Part shown: piece after piece, positions 13,698-25,700 of the stretch | Numbering within the stretch: position 1 is the first letter of the stretch | How the letters are laid out: each line of letters begins with the position of its first letter | From: Anastatus disparis | Lineage: Eukaryota > Arthropoda > Insecta > Hymenoptera > Eupelmidae | Direction: 5' to 3' | Assembly: GCA_017163975.1 (NCBI GenBank) | Contig: JAFFSR010000251.1 | Span: 6,696,001 to 6,760,000 of the forward strand | Length of the DNA stretch: 64,000 nt | Position numbers and translations under genes: made by a program | Notes under the pieces: model-generated | The model's input: only the letters and a program-made list of their open reading frames with translations | Database searches by the model: none | Told to the model about the DNA's origin: nothing

Positions 13698-15848
13698 TTA
13701 CGACGAATTATCTGTTGCTGATGCTGACTTATTATTGGCCTGCGATGAATTCTGTGCAGTTGTAACTTTTGATGAGGTTGTAATTTTACCATTGATTGCA
13801 TTGACGTAATGAGCAATCTGAAGAAATTCCACCAAACTGTTGAGATATGTTTTTAAATTATCTGCATTTAACGTGCGCAATTGATGTATAACATGAGAAA
13901 ATACACGACGTGCTGTTTTATTCGACAAACGTCCAACTGTTTGTAGTGTGTGCAATAATTTGTCTTCTTCAATGGAAACTGATTCTGAAATTTTAGTGAG
14001 ACGAATGGTTAATTAAATGATTTTTTTAAACATATTTTATTGAGATATTTTTATTTTAGTAGCACGTTAAATCTCTGTAAAATACAATTTAAATAAACTT
14101 CGGTTTTAGTTAATGTTTAGTAATTATAGTTGTTGTAAAAATAATATTTTTTCATTAATAAATTTATATTTGAAAAAGTTACAATATAAAATAAAAATTT
14201 TGCCGTACCATGCTTATCTGATTTTACTTAATAACTATTTTATGATTTTACAATAAAAATGTTATTATTCTAATTTTACTATAAAAGATTCACAAACCTT
14301 AATAAGATTTTTTTTAAATTTTGAATTTTTCGAGCTTTTAAATTTATAAATTTCCATTCGTGATTTCTCATTATTATTGAAAATTGAATGTAAAAAATTT
14401 AACAAACCTGAAAATTTTTCTTCGCCTATAGGTGGAAAATATTTGTCGATAAGCATCTCAATAAGAAAAGCAGTATTGTCAAGACTGTTGACAGCCACAG
14501 TACCGTAACGAGTACTTAATATTTGATTCATCTTATTCCAACTGATATTTTTAATGTTAGTAGCTTGACTGCTTACAAAATCATTAGCGTAAGAGATAGT
14601 CGCAACGGCTGGTCTCATAGTCTCCAAAGCTAACATGTAAGCGTTCTCTAAAAGCTGAAGAAAAAACAAAAATTTATTGTTAAAATATAGATATTACTTA
14701 TTATTAATTTTCAGTATTTTAATAGTTTATTTTTGAAAATGTTCAATTGATTATTAATGTTGATCTTCAAGTGAAATACAAAAAGAATAGTATTAATTTA
14801 AAGAGATGCTATATTTAATACTATTCATTTTGCATATCACAAAATTTCACCATTGATAATTAATTACTAATTTTTTAAAATAAACGATTAAATAGTGAGA
14901 TGATTGGACATCTGCATATACTAAATAAGTGTAAAAAAATCAAACTTTGTTCACGCATTTCCTAATTGACAAAAATACAGAGTATTTAATTTATGCGCAT
15001 TGGTGAATCTCGGAAGAATTTTTTTTTCGTTACACGGAAAAAAACTTTTGATTTATGTTAATTCAATACAATTTTTTATCTTTGACCATCCCAAAATAGA
15101 AATAAGATACTATAATTTCCATGCGAGTTTTGTAAAGTTCTAAATTGGAATTCAAAAATTTCTGATTAACATTTGAACTGCTGCAACTCCAACATTGGAA
15201 CAGAGAGATTCCAAAAATTAGAATAGGCTCTTTGTAGCGTTATTTACATATAAAAACTCCTACGCTTCCAACGCTAGAGTTGTAATAGTTCTTCTATAAA
15301 CCAGTCCAATTTTATATTCAAACTCAAAAGTTGCACGTGGTATATAAAAAAACTATTTTATTGAGCTTTATCAATACCATTTTGGAATCGTTGCTTTCAG
15401 TAATTTGCATTAATTTAGTACAAATTTTTTATTAAATATTTTTAGCATTTTGATTTTGTAGTATTTGCTTATTAATTAAAAAAAAATAAAATTTTTAATT
15501 AAAAATTAAATTTTTATTGAACTAAAAAAATAAAAATTAAAAAATTACCAATTCCGGTTGTTCTTTGACAAAAGGTACTTTTTTCTCGATTTCGTCAAGA
15601 CCCCAGCATAGCGTATGATCAACATAACTAAGAGGCGTTTCAAATTTCTTCGCCAAAGGCGCAGCTTGTCTTGTAGCCGATGATAATGATGATTCAGCAG
15701 TTGATAACGCCCAATAAACTAACTGATGAGAATCTTTAACACGCGAATATGTTTTGACAGATTGCATTAAAGCCAGTTGAACTAATGGCAATTCGAGCAT
15801 ACGATTAACAAGCTCGAGATGTGGCATTTCTTGTACTGCACTTGACAT
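13698..15848 (-). CDS. Lsd-2: Perilipin, lipid storage droplet protein Lsd-2 type (copy B)
   Basis: Three coding exons (minus): 15848-15549, 14654-14408 and 13984-13698, giving 277 residues. Introns sit at the same positions and phases (0, then 1) as in copy A, which shows a tandem duplication. PAT domain: MPHLELVNRMLELPLVQLAL, YSRVKDSHQLVYWALSTAES, SYVDHTLCWGLDEIEKKVP. Then NQILSTRYGTVAVNSLD, LIDKYFPPIGEE, and the exon-3 block LLHTLQTVGRLSNKTARRVF. The tail is Ser/Thr/Asn/Ala-rich and differs from copy A's charged tail. The sequence has diverged well beyond allelic variation, so the duplication is old and both copies appear intact. An acceptor (aatttcag) at about 15892 gives a 43-nt 5' UTR piece before the ATG and implies an upstream non-coding exon. 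Confidence 0.92.
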
Positions 15849-18166
15849 TTTTAAAAATTAAAATGTGATTTCTTTAGACGTTGATAATTAGCTGAAATTA
15901 AAAAAAAAAGTATTTATGTTAATTTTATTTTAATGATATAGACATAAAAATAATATGTAAATTGCTGATGTAGAAATTATATTCAAGGACAAAAAATTTG
16001 AGATCATCATTTTAACTATCTTTCTATATTTTCAAAAACAAATATTATAGAGCATCATCTAAGGAAAAAACCCTGAAATATTCCAATATAAAAGTAAAAA
16101 ATTATTTTTTTTTCCCGTAGCATTACAAGACATGCAAAATCATGATTCGGGGCAAAAATTTTTAATCTGATCATTAAAAAATTATTCAAAAATGTGATTA
16201 CAAAAGGATGATCAAGCATTAAATTGAAATAGCATATAAAACAGAATTAAACGTGATTCAAATAACTATTATTGAAATAGTGTGTGTATGTTTACTAAAA
16301 ATTTAAATTACTCCAAATATATTCCATGTATTTTTCAAATATTATATTTAACCTCTGCACTTAAATTCAAGTTCAAAGAGACTATTTATATACAAGTTTT
16401 GTAAAGAAGCAATTTACGTCTAATAATAGATATAATACGCTTTCTCGTAGATTCTTTACTTTGTACCATAAATTTATGTCATCAAAATAAATAATTTATC
16501 AAAAAAGTTTAAAGTTCGAATAGTATTCATTTAAAATTCCTTATAGTCACTCATTATGTAAATAATAAATATTTAATATTCTAATAATGTTGATTTTATT
16601 TTAGTATAAATATTATATATACATATTTAGTATAAATATGATATAGAGAATAAATTAATAGAAGGGGAAGAAATTTGATTAATAAAAAGTTATAAGTATT
16701 TGAATATCTTGTGCACCCCTTATAAAGACTCAAGCAATTCATAAACAAAGCAAATATTTTTGAAATTTTAATTATAATCACGTATGCCGTAAATAATATG
16801 GTACGTTTTAATTTGATCAACATTCTTTTATCTTGAGAATCTAAACAGTGTATCAATAACAAATGAAGACTCATACATTTTCAGGTTGACTGTATCAATG
16901 TTATTTTACTTTGATGAAATTGTTTTGTGATGTGATATTAAATAGATTTCAGTGGGTAGATTTAGATTATTTTTGAATTATAATATTTTTTTTTAAATTA
17001 TTATATTATTTTCAATTTTAATAAAATTATAAGCGCAAAATTAATTTTTTTTTATCTACTGCACATTTATTAAACCTAGATATTATTTTTTTTTTTTTAA
17101 ATTAATGTTATAATAGTGCAAACATTTTGTATTACTGTCTATTAAAAATATAAGTGCAATAGACGTACTAATTTACACGGAAGTTGAATGACTTACATAA
17201 AAGCCGGTAACATATTAACGGATGAATGTTAATTATTGGTTACATGAAAATATATGGGCTCTTTAATTTGCTAAAAAAAAACTTTTAACCTTATGTTTTT
17301 TTTCATTAAACTTTGTAAATGATAATAAAAAAAAGAATTTGCAGAATAAACAGATAAAATGATTTCTAAAACGATGATAAATGAATTTTATTTTCTTGAA
17401 GAGTAGAAATTAAAACAAGTCAATTTGTTAGAAATGTTTATCGTTATATTATTTACTGTTACGTAAAATTGATATTTTGAAATGATTGATTTTTCATATT
17501 CGTTTATAAGATGATTTTCCATTATCTTAAACCTCAAATTCTACAGATTTTAGTTTTTAATAATAACGATATATATGGTTTTTGTAAAAATTCTCAACTA
17601 TATTAAGAAACTGGCATATTTAAAGCTTATTTTGCAGGATGTGTAAATTAAATATAACAAAATTTATCGCATATTTATCATGTTAAATAAACTGCTGATA
17701 TGACTTCTTCAATATTATACTGTTATATTCAAGTTACAAACATACATTGTTGTGACAAATTATACTTAAATTAACCAAGAGTTTTACTTTATCTAACGGA
17801 ATTTGTGTAACATTTTATTATTAACTGTAATGATCACGAATATATTATATATATTTAAAAAAAAAATACAATTTATATCTTATAAATCAGATCATTCAAA
17901 TTTTTGCGAAATTTCAACAGTTGTCATACTTTATTTATTTGTTAGAATTAAATTACAATTTATAATCATTATTTTTTTATTATTAATTAAGTTAATTATT
18001 GAACGGTTCAATTTATACGTAAACTGACAATTCAATTAACCTCGTTAAACTGTTCATAATGTAAAATTAAAAAAAAAAAATATTTTAATTCTAAATTTAA
18101 AAAAACTCTAACTTTTTATAATATAAATAATAATAAATAAATCTTTTTAATAAAGTTTTTACGTAC
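15849..18166 (-). other. 5' UTR piece and first intron of Lsd-2 copy B
   Basis: 15849-15891 is 5' UTR bounded by a good acceptor. The rest is AT-rich intron with no coding signal. Confidence 0.4.
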
Positions 18167-18320
18167 CAATAAAGTAATGGGTTTTAATATCCACTCGACG
18201 TACAAGCGGGTTGTCACGTTGTCGCGTCGTTGCTTCGTCTAAGTTCTCTGTTCTTCTCTTGTTTCTCTTCTTATTCTTCTTTCTTTTTCTTTCGTCTCCC
18301 TATTCTCGATGGTGCGTGCG
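18167..18320 (-). promoter_or_regulatory. Candidate non-coding first exon / promoter of Lsd-2 copy B
   Basis: A minus-strand donor (ATTG followed by gtacgt) ends at 18167, beside a CpG-containing patch (cactcgacgtacaagcgggttgtcacgt region) that stands out from the AT-rich surroundings. This parallels the arrangement upstream of copy A. The transcription start is not identified, so the right boundary is approximate. Confidence 0.35.
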
Positions 18321-18424
18321 ACGAATAAGCACATATACAACTAAATACTATATACTTGGTAAATACTTATGTTTGACAAGTTTTGCTTTCTATACATACG
18401 GTGGGAGAAATTGCAGAACTATAC

Positions 18425-18480
18425 AGAGAGAGAGAGAGAGAGAGAGAGAAAAAAAGAGAGAGAGAGAAAGAAAGAAGGAA
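18425..18480 (+). repeat. GA-rich microsatellite
   Basis: An (AG)n run followed by interrupted GA/AAAG repeats. GA tracts near promoters can bind GAGA-type factors, which would fit its place upstream of Lsd-2 copy B, but this is inference. Confidence 0.8.
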
Positions 18481-18599
18481 AAGATAGCGAATTGGGAGCA
18501 TGTATATGAATCGTTTTACAGAGGCGAAAGTACGAAGCCTGAACAAAGTCCAAACGTAGAATGGACTTGAGAGTTGAGGACACCCGGCGTCACGTAGGC

Positions 18600-21220
18600 G
18601 CTTTTTTAAAAAACAAAAAGAGAGAGAAAGAGAAAAGTTTTTTAAACCTCATCGTGTGCAAGCGGTTAACCGGTAATTTTTCTCAAGCTAAAGGAAATGT
18701 CAGTATTTCTCATATATGCTTGTTGGTTATGTTGATCTGTTATAAACCATTTGAATCAGTTTTTGTTTTTTTTTTTATTTTACATTATTAGACAAAAAAT
18801 AATAAGTATCATTATTGTCTTTTTTATTTATTGGGCATTAAAATTTGAGAAATCATTTTAAAATCATAATTTTTTTAACATAGGAAAAAGAATGAATAAA
18901 CATATTAAAAGTTTAATAATTATTATGGAAAAATATATTGATAATTTTAAATTTTATATTTTGCATAAAATTACGTAAAATTATAGAATTATTAATTTGT
19001 AAAATTATTTTATTAACATAAATCATCTTTTTGTCTAACCATACGAATCTTTTTCTACTTATATATCTTTCAAATATCATTATGACATTTTATTGAACAT
19101 TAATTTTTCTTGAACATTAATGTTTTTTCCTTAAGAGGAAACTTTTTAGCTTTAAATTATAAAAAAAATGATCACTTTTATTAATCAAATTTGTAATTTC
19201 ATTATCTATTATCAATAATGTTCTGAGTGCATAGACCAATGTTAATAATTCATATTACAACAGTATGAAGATTTTCATAACTTTTCAATAAGATAACATG
19301 ATGTTTGTTATGTTTTTTTCCACAAACATTGTTACTAACTGAATCTTTAATTTTTAATGTCTATACTAAGAAAAAAAGGCAAAAATATTTCCCAAGAACA
19401 CAAACAAATATTATAAGCAATGGTTTATTTCCAATGTCTTTCATTAAGCTATTATCTTACAATAATACTTACTAATTTTTTTTTCCTTTCTGCGCCAATT
19501 TGTAGTCAAATCTCCAGACAAAATAAAAGCAAAACTAGCAAAACTACCGATTATTTAACGCATACCATTATTCACGTATTAATTTTTGTACGCGTGCATG
19601 CATTTGCGCGGCTATTCTATACAGTCACTTTTTGTACACGTGCTTAAAGCGTGTATCATTCATGCGCCATAGATCACTATGATATATATCTATATACGTA
19701 TACACATGTACCGTATTGCGGTGTGGAGAACCCTACGCGTTATATTATATATCATATCTGGTTGTCTGGAAAAATAGAGAATTTTAAGTCTGAATCATCG
19801 TTAACTCTTGTATACAAAAGAAAAAAAAGAAAAAAATTCCCTTTTAATATTATGATAACGTTTTAATAGTCACGTAGTTAGAGATAAACTTGTGAACTAT
19901 CGTTAAAGGATTGATAAAATTTATATATATTTGTATATCTATGTAAATAGTAGTTTGTGATTTAATGTTTTTATTTAGAATGAAAAAGTGTTAGTTTCTA
20001 CTATCGTCTATCGACAGTCTAGACTTGAGAGTCAGCAAACCTCTCGAGGCCAGAATTTATTATCATTACAGAATTTTCGAATTTCGGTAATTGATAAGAT
20101 TTGCACTATATTTATTAATTAATTGTATTTTAGGAATTTTTTATGAATGATGAAAATTTTTAATTTGATTGATGTGTTACTGTCAGAACTTTTTTTTACG
20201 CACGTGTTAGATTATGATTTAAATCATGATAACATTAAAGTTTTGAAAACAATTTTTATTTTGATAAACTTGTATAAGGAATAGAATTCATTATTCAATT
20301 ACTGTAATAAATAAACTACTCCTTTAAAAAATGAAAAATATTTATTTTAAGCAGTCTTTTGTTTAAGGTGATTGATGGATACTAACTAAAGTGATTAATT
20401 ACTGTCTGATTATAATATTATTATTTATTCAATAATTTTATTTACAATAAAAATAAAATAACATTTTTCTTATTTTATTTATTACACAACTTTTTTGATT
20501 TTACAAAGTAAGCAGAGTTCTTTTACTGAAATCAAGTATAATAATTACAAACTGAAATCATTAATAATTATGACATAAACTAAAATATTTAGTGTATTAG
20601 ATTTGTATAAGTAAACTTTATAATTATATTTAAAATATAATAATAATAGTAATAATAAAAAGAATATTATTAATTATATGATTCATAATAGATTTGAGCA
20701 TCATATTATTTAGTTTTTTACATTCTGATGAATAAGATTAAGTATTATGTGATGTAATAAAATCTTAATAAAGAATATTATCAATCTTATCACTTAATTT
20801 TTGTTTTTTTTCTTTATCAAAGTCCAATATTTTAATCAGCCTTGAGACAATTGCATAAAATAGAATTAAAGATTCATAGCTTTTTAATGTTCAGATACAT
20901 AAAACACTATCTTATTTAAACTTCTTATTCAGAAAATTTATTTTACCCTTAGAAGTGATCAATTATTATTTTTGCTAAATGTACTAAACGTTTGTTAATT
21001 CTTAACGTGATTGTACAATTTTCTTTAAAAAAACTTAATTCAATAAAATACAAGATCATAAGTTTAAATATTTCTGATTTTTTTTGTATGACATGTGCAA
21101 CACCATCCATGATTATTCGTTCAAAACTGGTGAATCAATGAGAGCCAATTATTATTACTTTTTTTTTTATTTTCCTTCCACTATTTTATTTTGTGATTAG
21201 GAAAATGTAATTGGTCGATG
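18600..21220. other. Intergenic spacer Lsd-2 copy B / Lsd-1
   Basis: AT-rich with no supported ORF or structured repeat. The right end should include the 3' UTR of the distal Lsd-1 isoform. Confidence 0.4.
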
Positions 21221-21637
21221 TTATTCAATTCCATTTACCGGTGTAGTTATCGTATTTGTCATGTGATTGTTGTGGTTTACTTGACGATAAGATTGATGCG
21301 TTTTTTTGACTTTTGGACGTCCAGCTAAAAAGGCTGCTAGTTGCTCCTAAAAAAGCGTAGAAAATTTAAAACAAAATAAAAATGAATCAATATATTAACT
21401 TATTTAATATCCCTGATAAGTAAACCTAGAATTAGCTAAAAACCCGTTAAAAATGTCTAAATTAGCTGGTTTTTAGCTAATTTTTAGTTAAATTTCTATG
21501 TGGGATTGTTTAATTAATTAAAATGATATGTTACGTACCAGAAACTGATTTGTAGAAGAGTTAAGCCTGTAGATAGCAACGCGTAAAGCATTCATTTGTG
21601 CAGTGGTAACATCACGCTTTCCTTTAATAGGTACCAT
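21221..21637 (-). CDS. Lsd-1: Two distal 3' exons, candidate alternative C-terminus of Lsd-1
   Basis: Exons 21637-21539 (33 codons, phase 0 at both ends) and 21346-21221 (41 codons plus stop) have good acceptors and a gtacgt donor, and join in frame. The second and third frames of the first exon are stopped, so phase 0 is forced. The encoded peptide begins MVPIKGKRDVTTAQMNALRV and continues QFLEQLAAFLAGRPKVKK, helical and basic. They lie about 1.1 kb downstream of the long terminal Lsd-1 exon. They are read as an alternative end reached from an in-frame donor inside that exon (for example CAACAA before gtatca at about 23237). A separate small gene is possible. Confidence 0.55.
21430..21482. 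repeat. Small hairpin inverted repeat
   Basis: aattagctaaaaacc and ggtttttagctaatt are exact reverse complements around a 23-bp loop, in the intron between the two distal Lsd-1 exons. A short MITE remnant is likely. Confidence 0.6.
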
Positions 21638-22752
21638 CTGTAAGATAGAACAAACGTATCCGTGTAAACCATTAGACGGTTGGGATTTTTAAGTATTAGT
21701 TGCTTTTTATTTATTAATAGTTTTGTTTTAAGGAAATGACAAGACAAATGAATCGCATTAAAATTATTTATTAAACAAATATAAGTATGGAGGTTATAAA
21801 AAAGTACAATAAAACTGCTCAAAAGGAAAAATAAAAAAAAATGTCTTTACAATATTCTGTAAGATATGCGTAAAATGGTTATTTGATAACGATTAGAATT
21901 TAATAGTTTAAAATAAAACCTCTATCAATATTATTACTAAAACTTTAATCATTACAACATGAAATATATACATGTTATATTGTCATAATAAACGTTCTAC
22001 ATAAAATAGATGATTTCTAATCAGATCATGCGCATAAAATAAGCTTAATTATACGTAATTAGTATATTTTATACTATATCAATGCAAGTAGTATTAGTGC
22101 TTTGATATGATTTTTATATTGACAGAATTGAATGAATGAAATTTTTTTATTCAACAATAAATAATATTTTTTTTTGTTTCTTTCAACATGCATTAATGTA
22201 GAAATTGTATATAACTATTCAATGTTTAAACTTTTAACGATATAAGTTTTACATATGATTTGTACTTTTTAAAATAACTATGAGGAAATCATGATTTATC
22301 AATTGCTAATGAAAAAAATGATTACATAACTCTTCATTTGCTTAATTTGCTTTAGTGAGTTCAATAATTTCTACATCAAATAGAATTTTATTTTCTTCAT
22401 CATTTCTTCATAAATATTATTTATGTTTTATATTAAAAATTTAGTTACAACCTAGCTCTTTAAAATAATCTGAAATTTCTGTTTCAATCGTTGTAAAATT
22501 TTACATCTAATTATTTGATTAATCAACATATAGAACAAAACTATTGAAAGTATTCAAATTCATATAAGATTTCTAAAAGTCATATGTTTGACAATTGTTC
22601 TTTTAAGTTATTATTTAAAATTAAAAACATAAAACATTATCCTTTTAACCAAATCAAATATAAACAAAATTATTTTTTATTTCGAAAGTAAGGATTCAAA
22701 ACATACTTTAAAGAAAAAGTAAAAGAACAAGTTATATAAAATTAACAAGTTA
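21638..22752 (-). other. Lsd-1 proximal 3' UTR / distal intron
   Basis: AT-rich 1.1 kb between the stop of the long terminal exon and the distal exons. It would be 3' UTR in one isoform and intron in the other. No other feature seen. Confidence 0.4.
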
Positions 22753-25700
22753 TTATTTCTGTACGATTGACGTCATTGGTTTGATATTTGTGAATAAGGG
22801 TATCTTCTTATCAGCACGTTTATTACCTTTCAATAACATCGAATCTCCATTATAAGTGAAACTTTTAACCGGTAATTTCCTTGACCTATCAAAAATCGAA
22901 CGCATTGCCGTATGATTCTTCTTTGAATCATTAATCGAATTAACAATAGTTTTGTTTAACTCTTCAAGATTTTCATCCTTAATAACTAATTTTTTACTTT
23001 CCACATCGTCATCTTCGTCTCCAGTTTGTATTTCTTCAATAATAGACTTTGATGACGATTTTGGAACTAGCCGTGGTAATGGTACAATATTAATTTTAGC
23101 AATTAAAGACAAGCAGTTACCAGTTAAACCATTATCACCACTAGTACCAGTACCAGTAACAACAGTATTGTTAAAACCTCCATTAAAATTTCCATTTGTT
23201 TGGAAATGAAGTTTAGGTTTTGAATGAGAAGATGATACTTGTTGTGACTGGTATATGGAAGCGCTAACCAAAAGGACGTTAGCTAGAAGATTGCAAATCG
23301 ATTCATTGATAACCTTGAAAGCCTGTTCAGAAATGGTGATCAAACTATGAGAGATCCTAAGTAAAGCTCGTGCCAAACGACGTGGTGTTCGTGCTGCGAG
23401 ATTAGCTGTACCATTAACCAAATGAACGATACGACGCGCTGTCTCACGTGTGAATAAAACCAATAATTGCTCAAGAGTTGCTGGTCTGGCTTGATTTTCT
23501 GGTTCTGGTAAGCTTAATGATGCCCATAATTCCTTGGCCTTTTGCATTGCTAGTTTTGGATCTGTAGCCAGCTAAAAATTGGATATGGATTCGGATTTTT
23601 ATTATTTGGTGGATGCATAGATATAAAAAATAATAATAATAATCAAAGACATATCAAGATTCAAAATACTTCTTATCAGATTAGAATTAATTTAGTGGAA
23701 TTAGGCAAGCTTTGATTATCAAAATGCTTTTTCCATTTTTTCAAAAACTTTCGACTTCCGAATTTTGAAATTTGTAGATTGATTATTAGAATTAAAGTAA
23801 TTCCAACAAGTTGAAATCTAAATATTCCAAAAAATATTGTTTGAATTACGAAATTTAATTTTAAATTAAGAGATTAAGATTAAAATGTGCTAAATCGAAT
23901 AAAATGGGCTTAAATTTTGAAAAACTCAGTTTTATTAAAGATTAGTAAAAGAGGAGAGGTTTAATATGATAAGATTTCATTGGACATTCAAAAGACATAT
24001 ACTAATACCAAAAAGACAAATCATGGAGGTCAAATTAAGCATAAATGAAATTTAAATATGCAAATTAAAGGCATAAAAAAAACCTTCAGTCATTTGCAGA
24101 AAAAATGCTGCACGCAATGTGGATTTAAAAGCTATTTCAGATTTGGATAAGATGTTTAACATTTGCTATATATCTCGGAGGGCTTTAGTGTCCTTGATAA
24201 AAAAACATGTTGAATATCTAATCCTCTCCTATGATAGCTCATTTTTATCATTTATTTAGAATTGAAATAGTAAAAAATATTTGATCAATCTAAAATATTA
24301 AAGTAAAAAATTAAAAAATTTTGAATTAAATTCTCATTTAGAGATTTTTAAATTTAATAAAAATTATCTCAAATTCAGTTAGAATTTTGCTTCATTTATT
24401 GTAAATCTTTTATGAAATATATCAAACTTTTTTTATATATTAAATTTTTTCTAATAATAATATCAAATTAAATTCAGAATTGATCTAAATAAAGATTTTG
24501 ATTTCTCAAATTCATGCATGGTACTTTTTTATACTAGTGCGTTGGATTATCTTTGGTTACTCGTGTAATTGCAATGACACTCAGGCACGTAGCAAAAAAG
24601 TATTTTTAACATTTTCCCTCAATCTTAATTTTCTCTACTATTATTTTCATTTAAAAATAATATTCAATTACTAAATAAGTGCAAATGTCATATATCATAA
24701 TTTTGTATACCATGATAACTAATTTATCACGGAGACAAAAATAAAAGACATCATGCATAAACTAAAAGCAAAGATAATTAAATATATTTCTATCGTCAAA
24801 AGTTAATATTAATATTAATATAGTAATATTGATAAAATGTAACTATGTCCAAGCAAATAAAATTTATAACGCAAAAATATCTTAATACTAATTAGATTTG
24901 TGAATGAAATGATAATTTAAAATAAAAAAAAAAATAATAAAAAATATATGAACATATTTTAATATTACCAATTCGACAACGTAAAGTAGTACATGGATGC
25001 ATTCTGTTCCTTGTTCTTTAAGTGCCCGAGCTTCAGCCAGTGTGCGTCGTGTTAATCTTCTTTGAAGTTTACGTGAAAATCTGGCACCGTGCTCAATTGT
25101 ACGTGCTGCCTTACTGCTACTACTGCATTTCTCATCACTCTTTGCAGAATCTGTGCACGCTAGCATGATTACGATAAAAACAGAAACACACAAAAGCCCA
25201 ACTCATATATATTTATATATACGAATATTTTTATTCTTAATTTATGAAACTGAACTTTCTCGTACATTTAATGTTGTTTATTTTTACCAACTTTTAATCA
25301 ATGTATAATTTGCTTTGATCATTAAATGGACCAGACAATAAGTTAATTATGTATTATTCGAATTAAAAAAATTTTTTTTATGAGAAAAGAATTATAAAAT
25401 TTTATTATTCTATAAATATATAATTATTATTAATGAATAAAATAATAAAAATGACAACTGTTGCTTAAATATAAATTTTGTTTAAAGTTTGTGATTGTAT
25501 TAGTTTTTTAATGATTGATTTTTAAATAACATTAAGTTCTTCATCACTTAAATATTGATTTAAAACTTTTCAAATTAATTTTTTTACTTTAAGGTGACTT
25601 TGGAGATTAAGTTAGGTCTCATTTCTATGTTTAAAAATCATACTTTTATCGTATTTTTTTGAAACCTATAGAATGGTGGAAAACTCAAAAATCCACGAAA

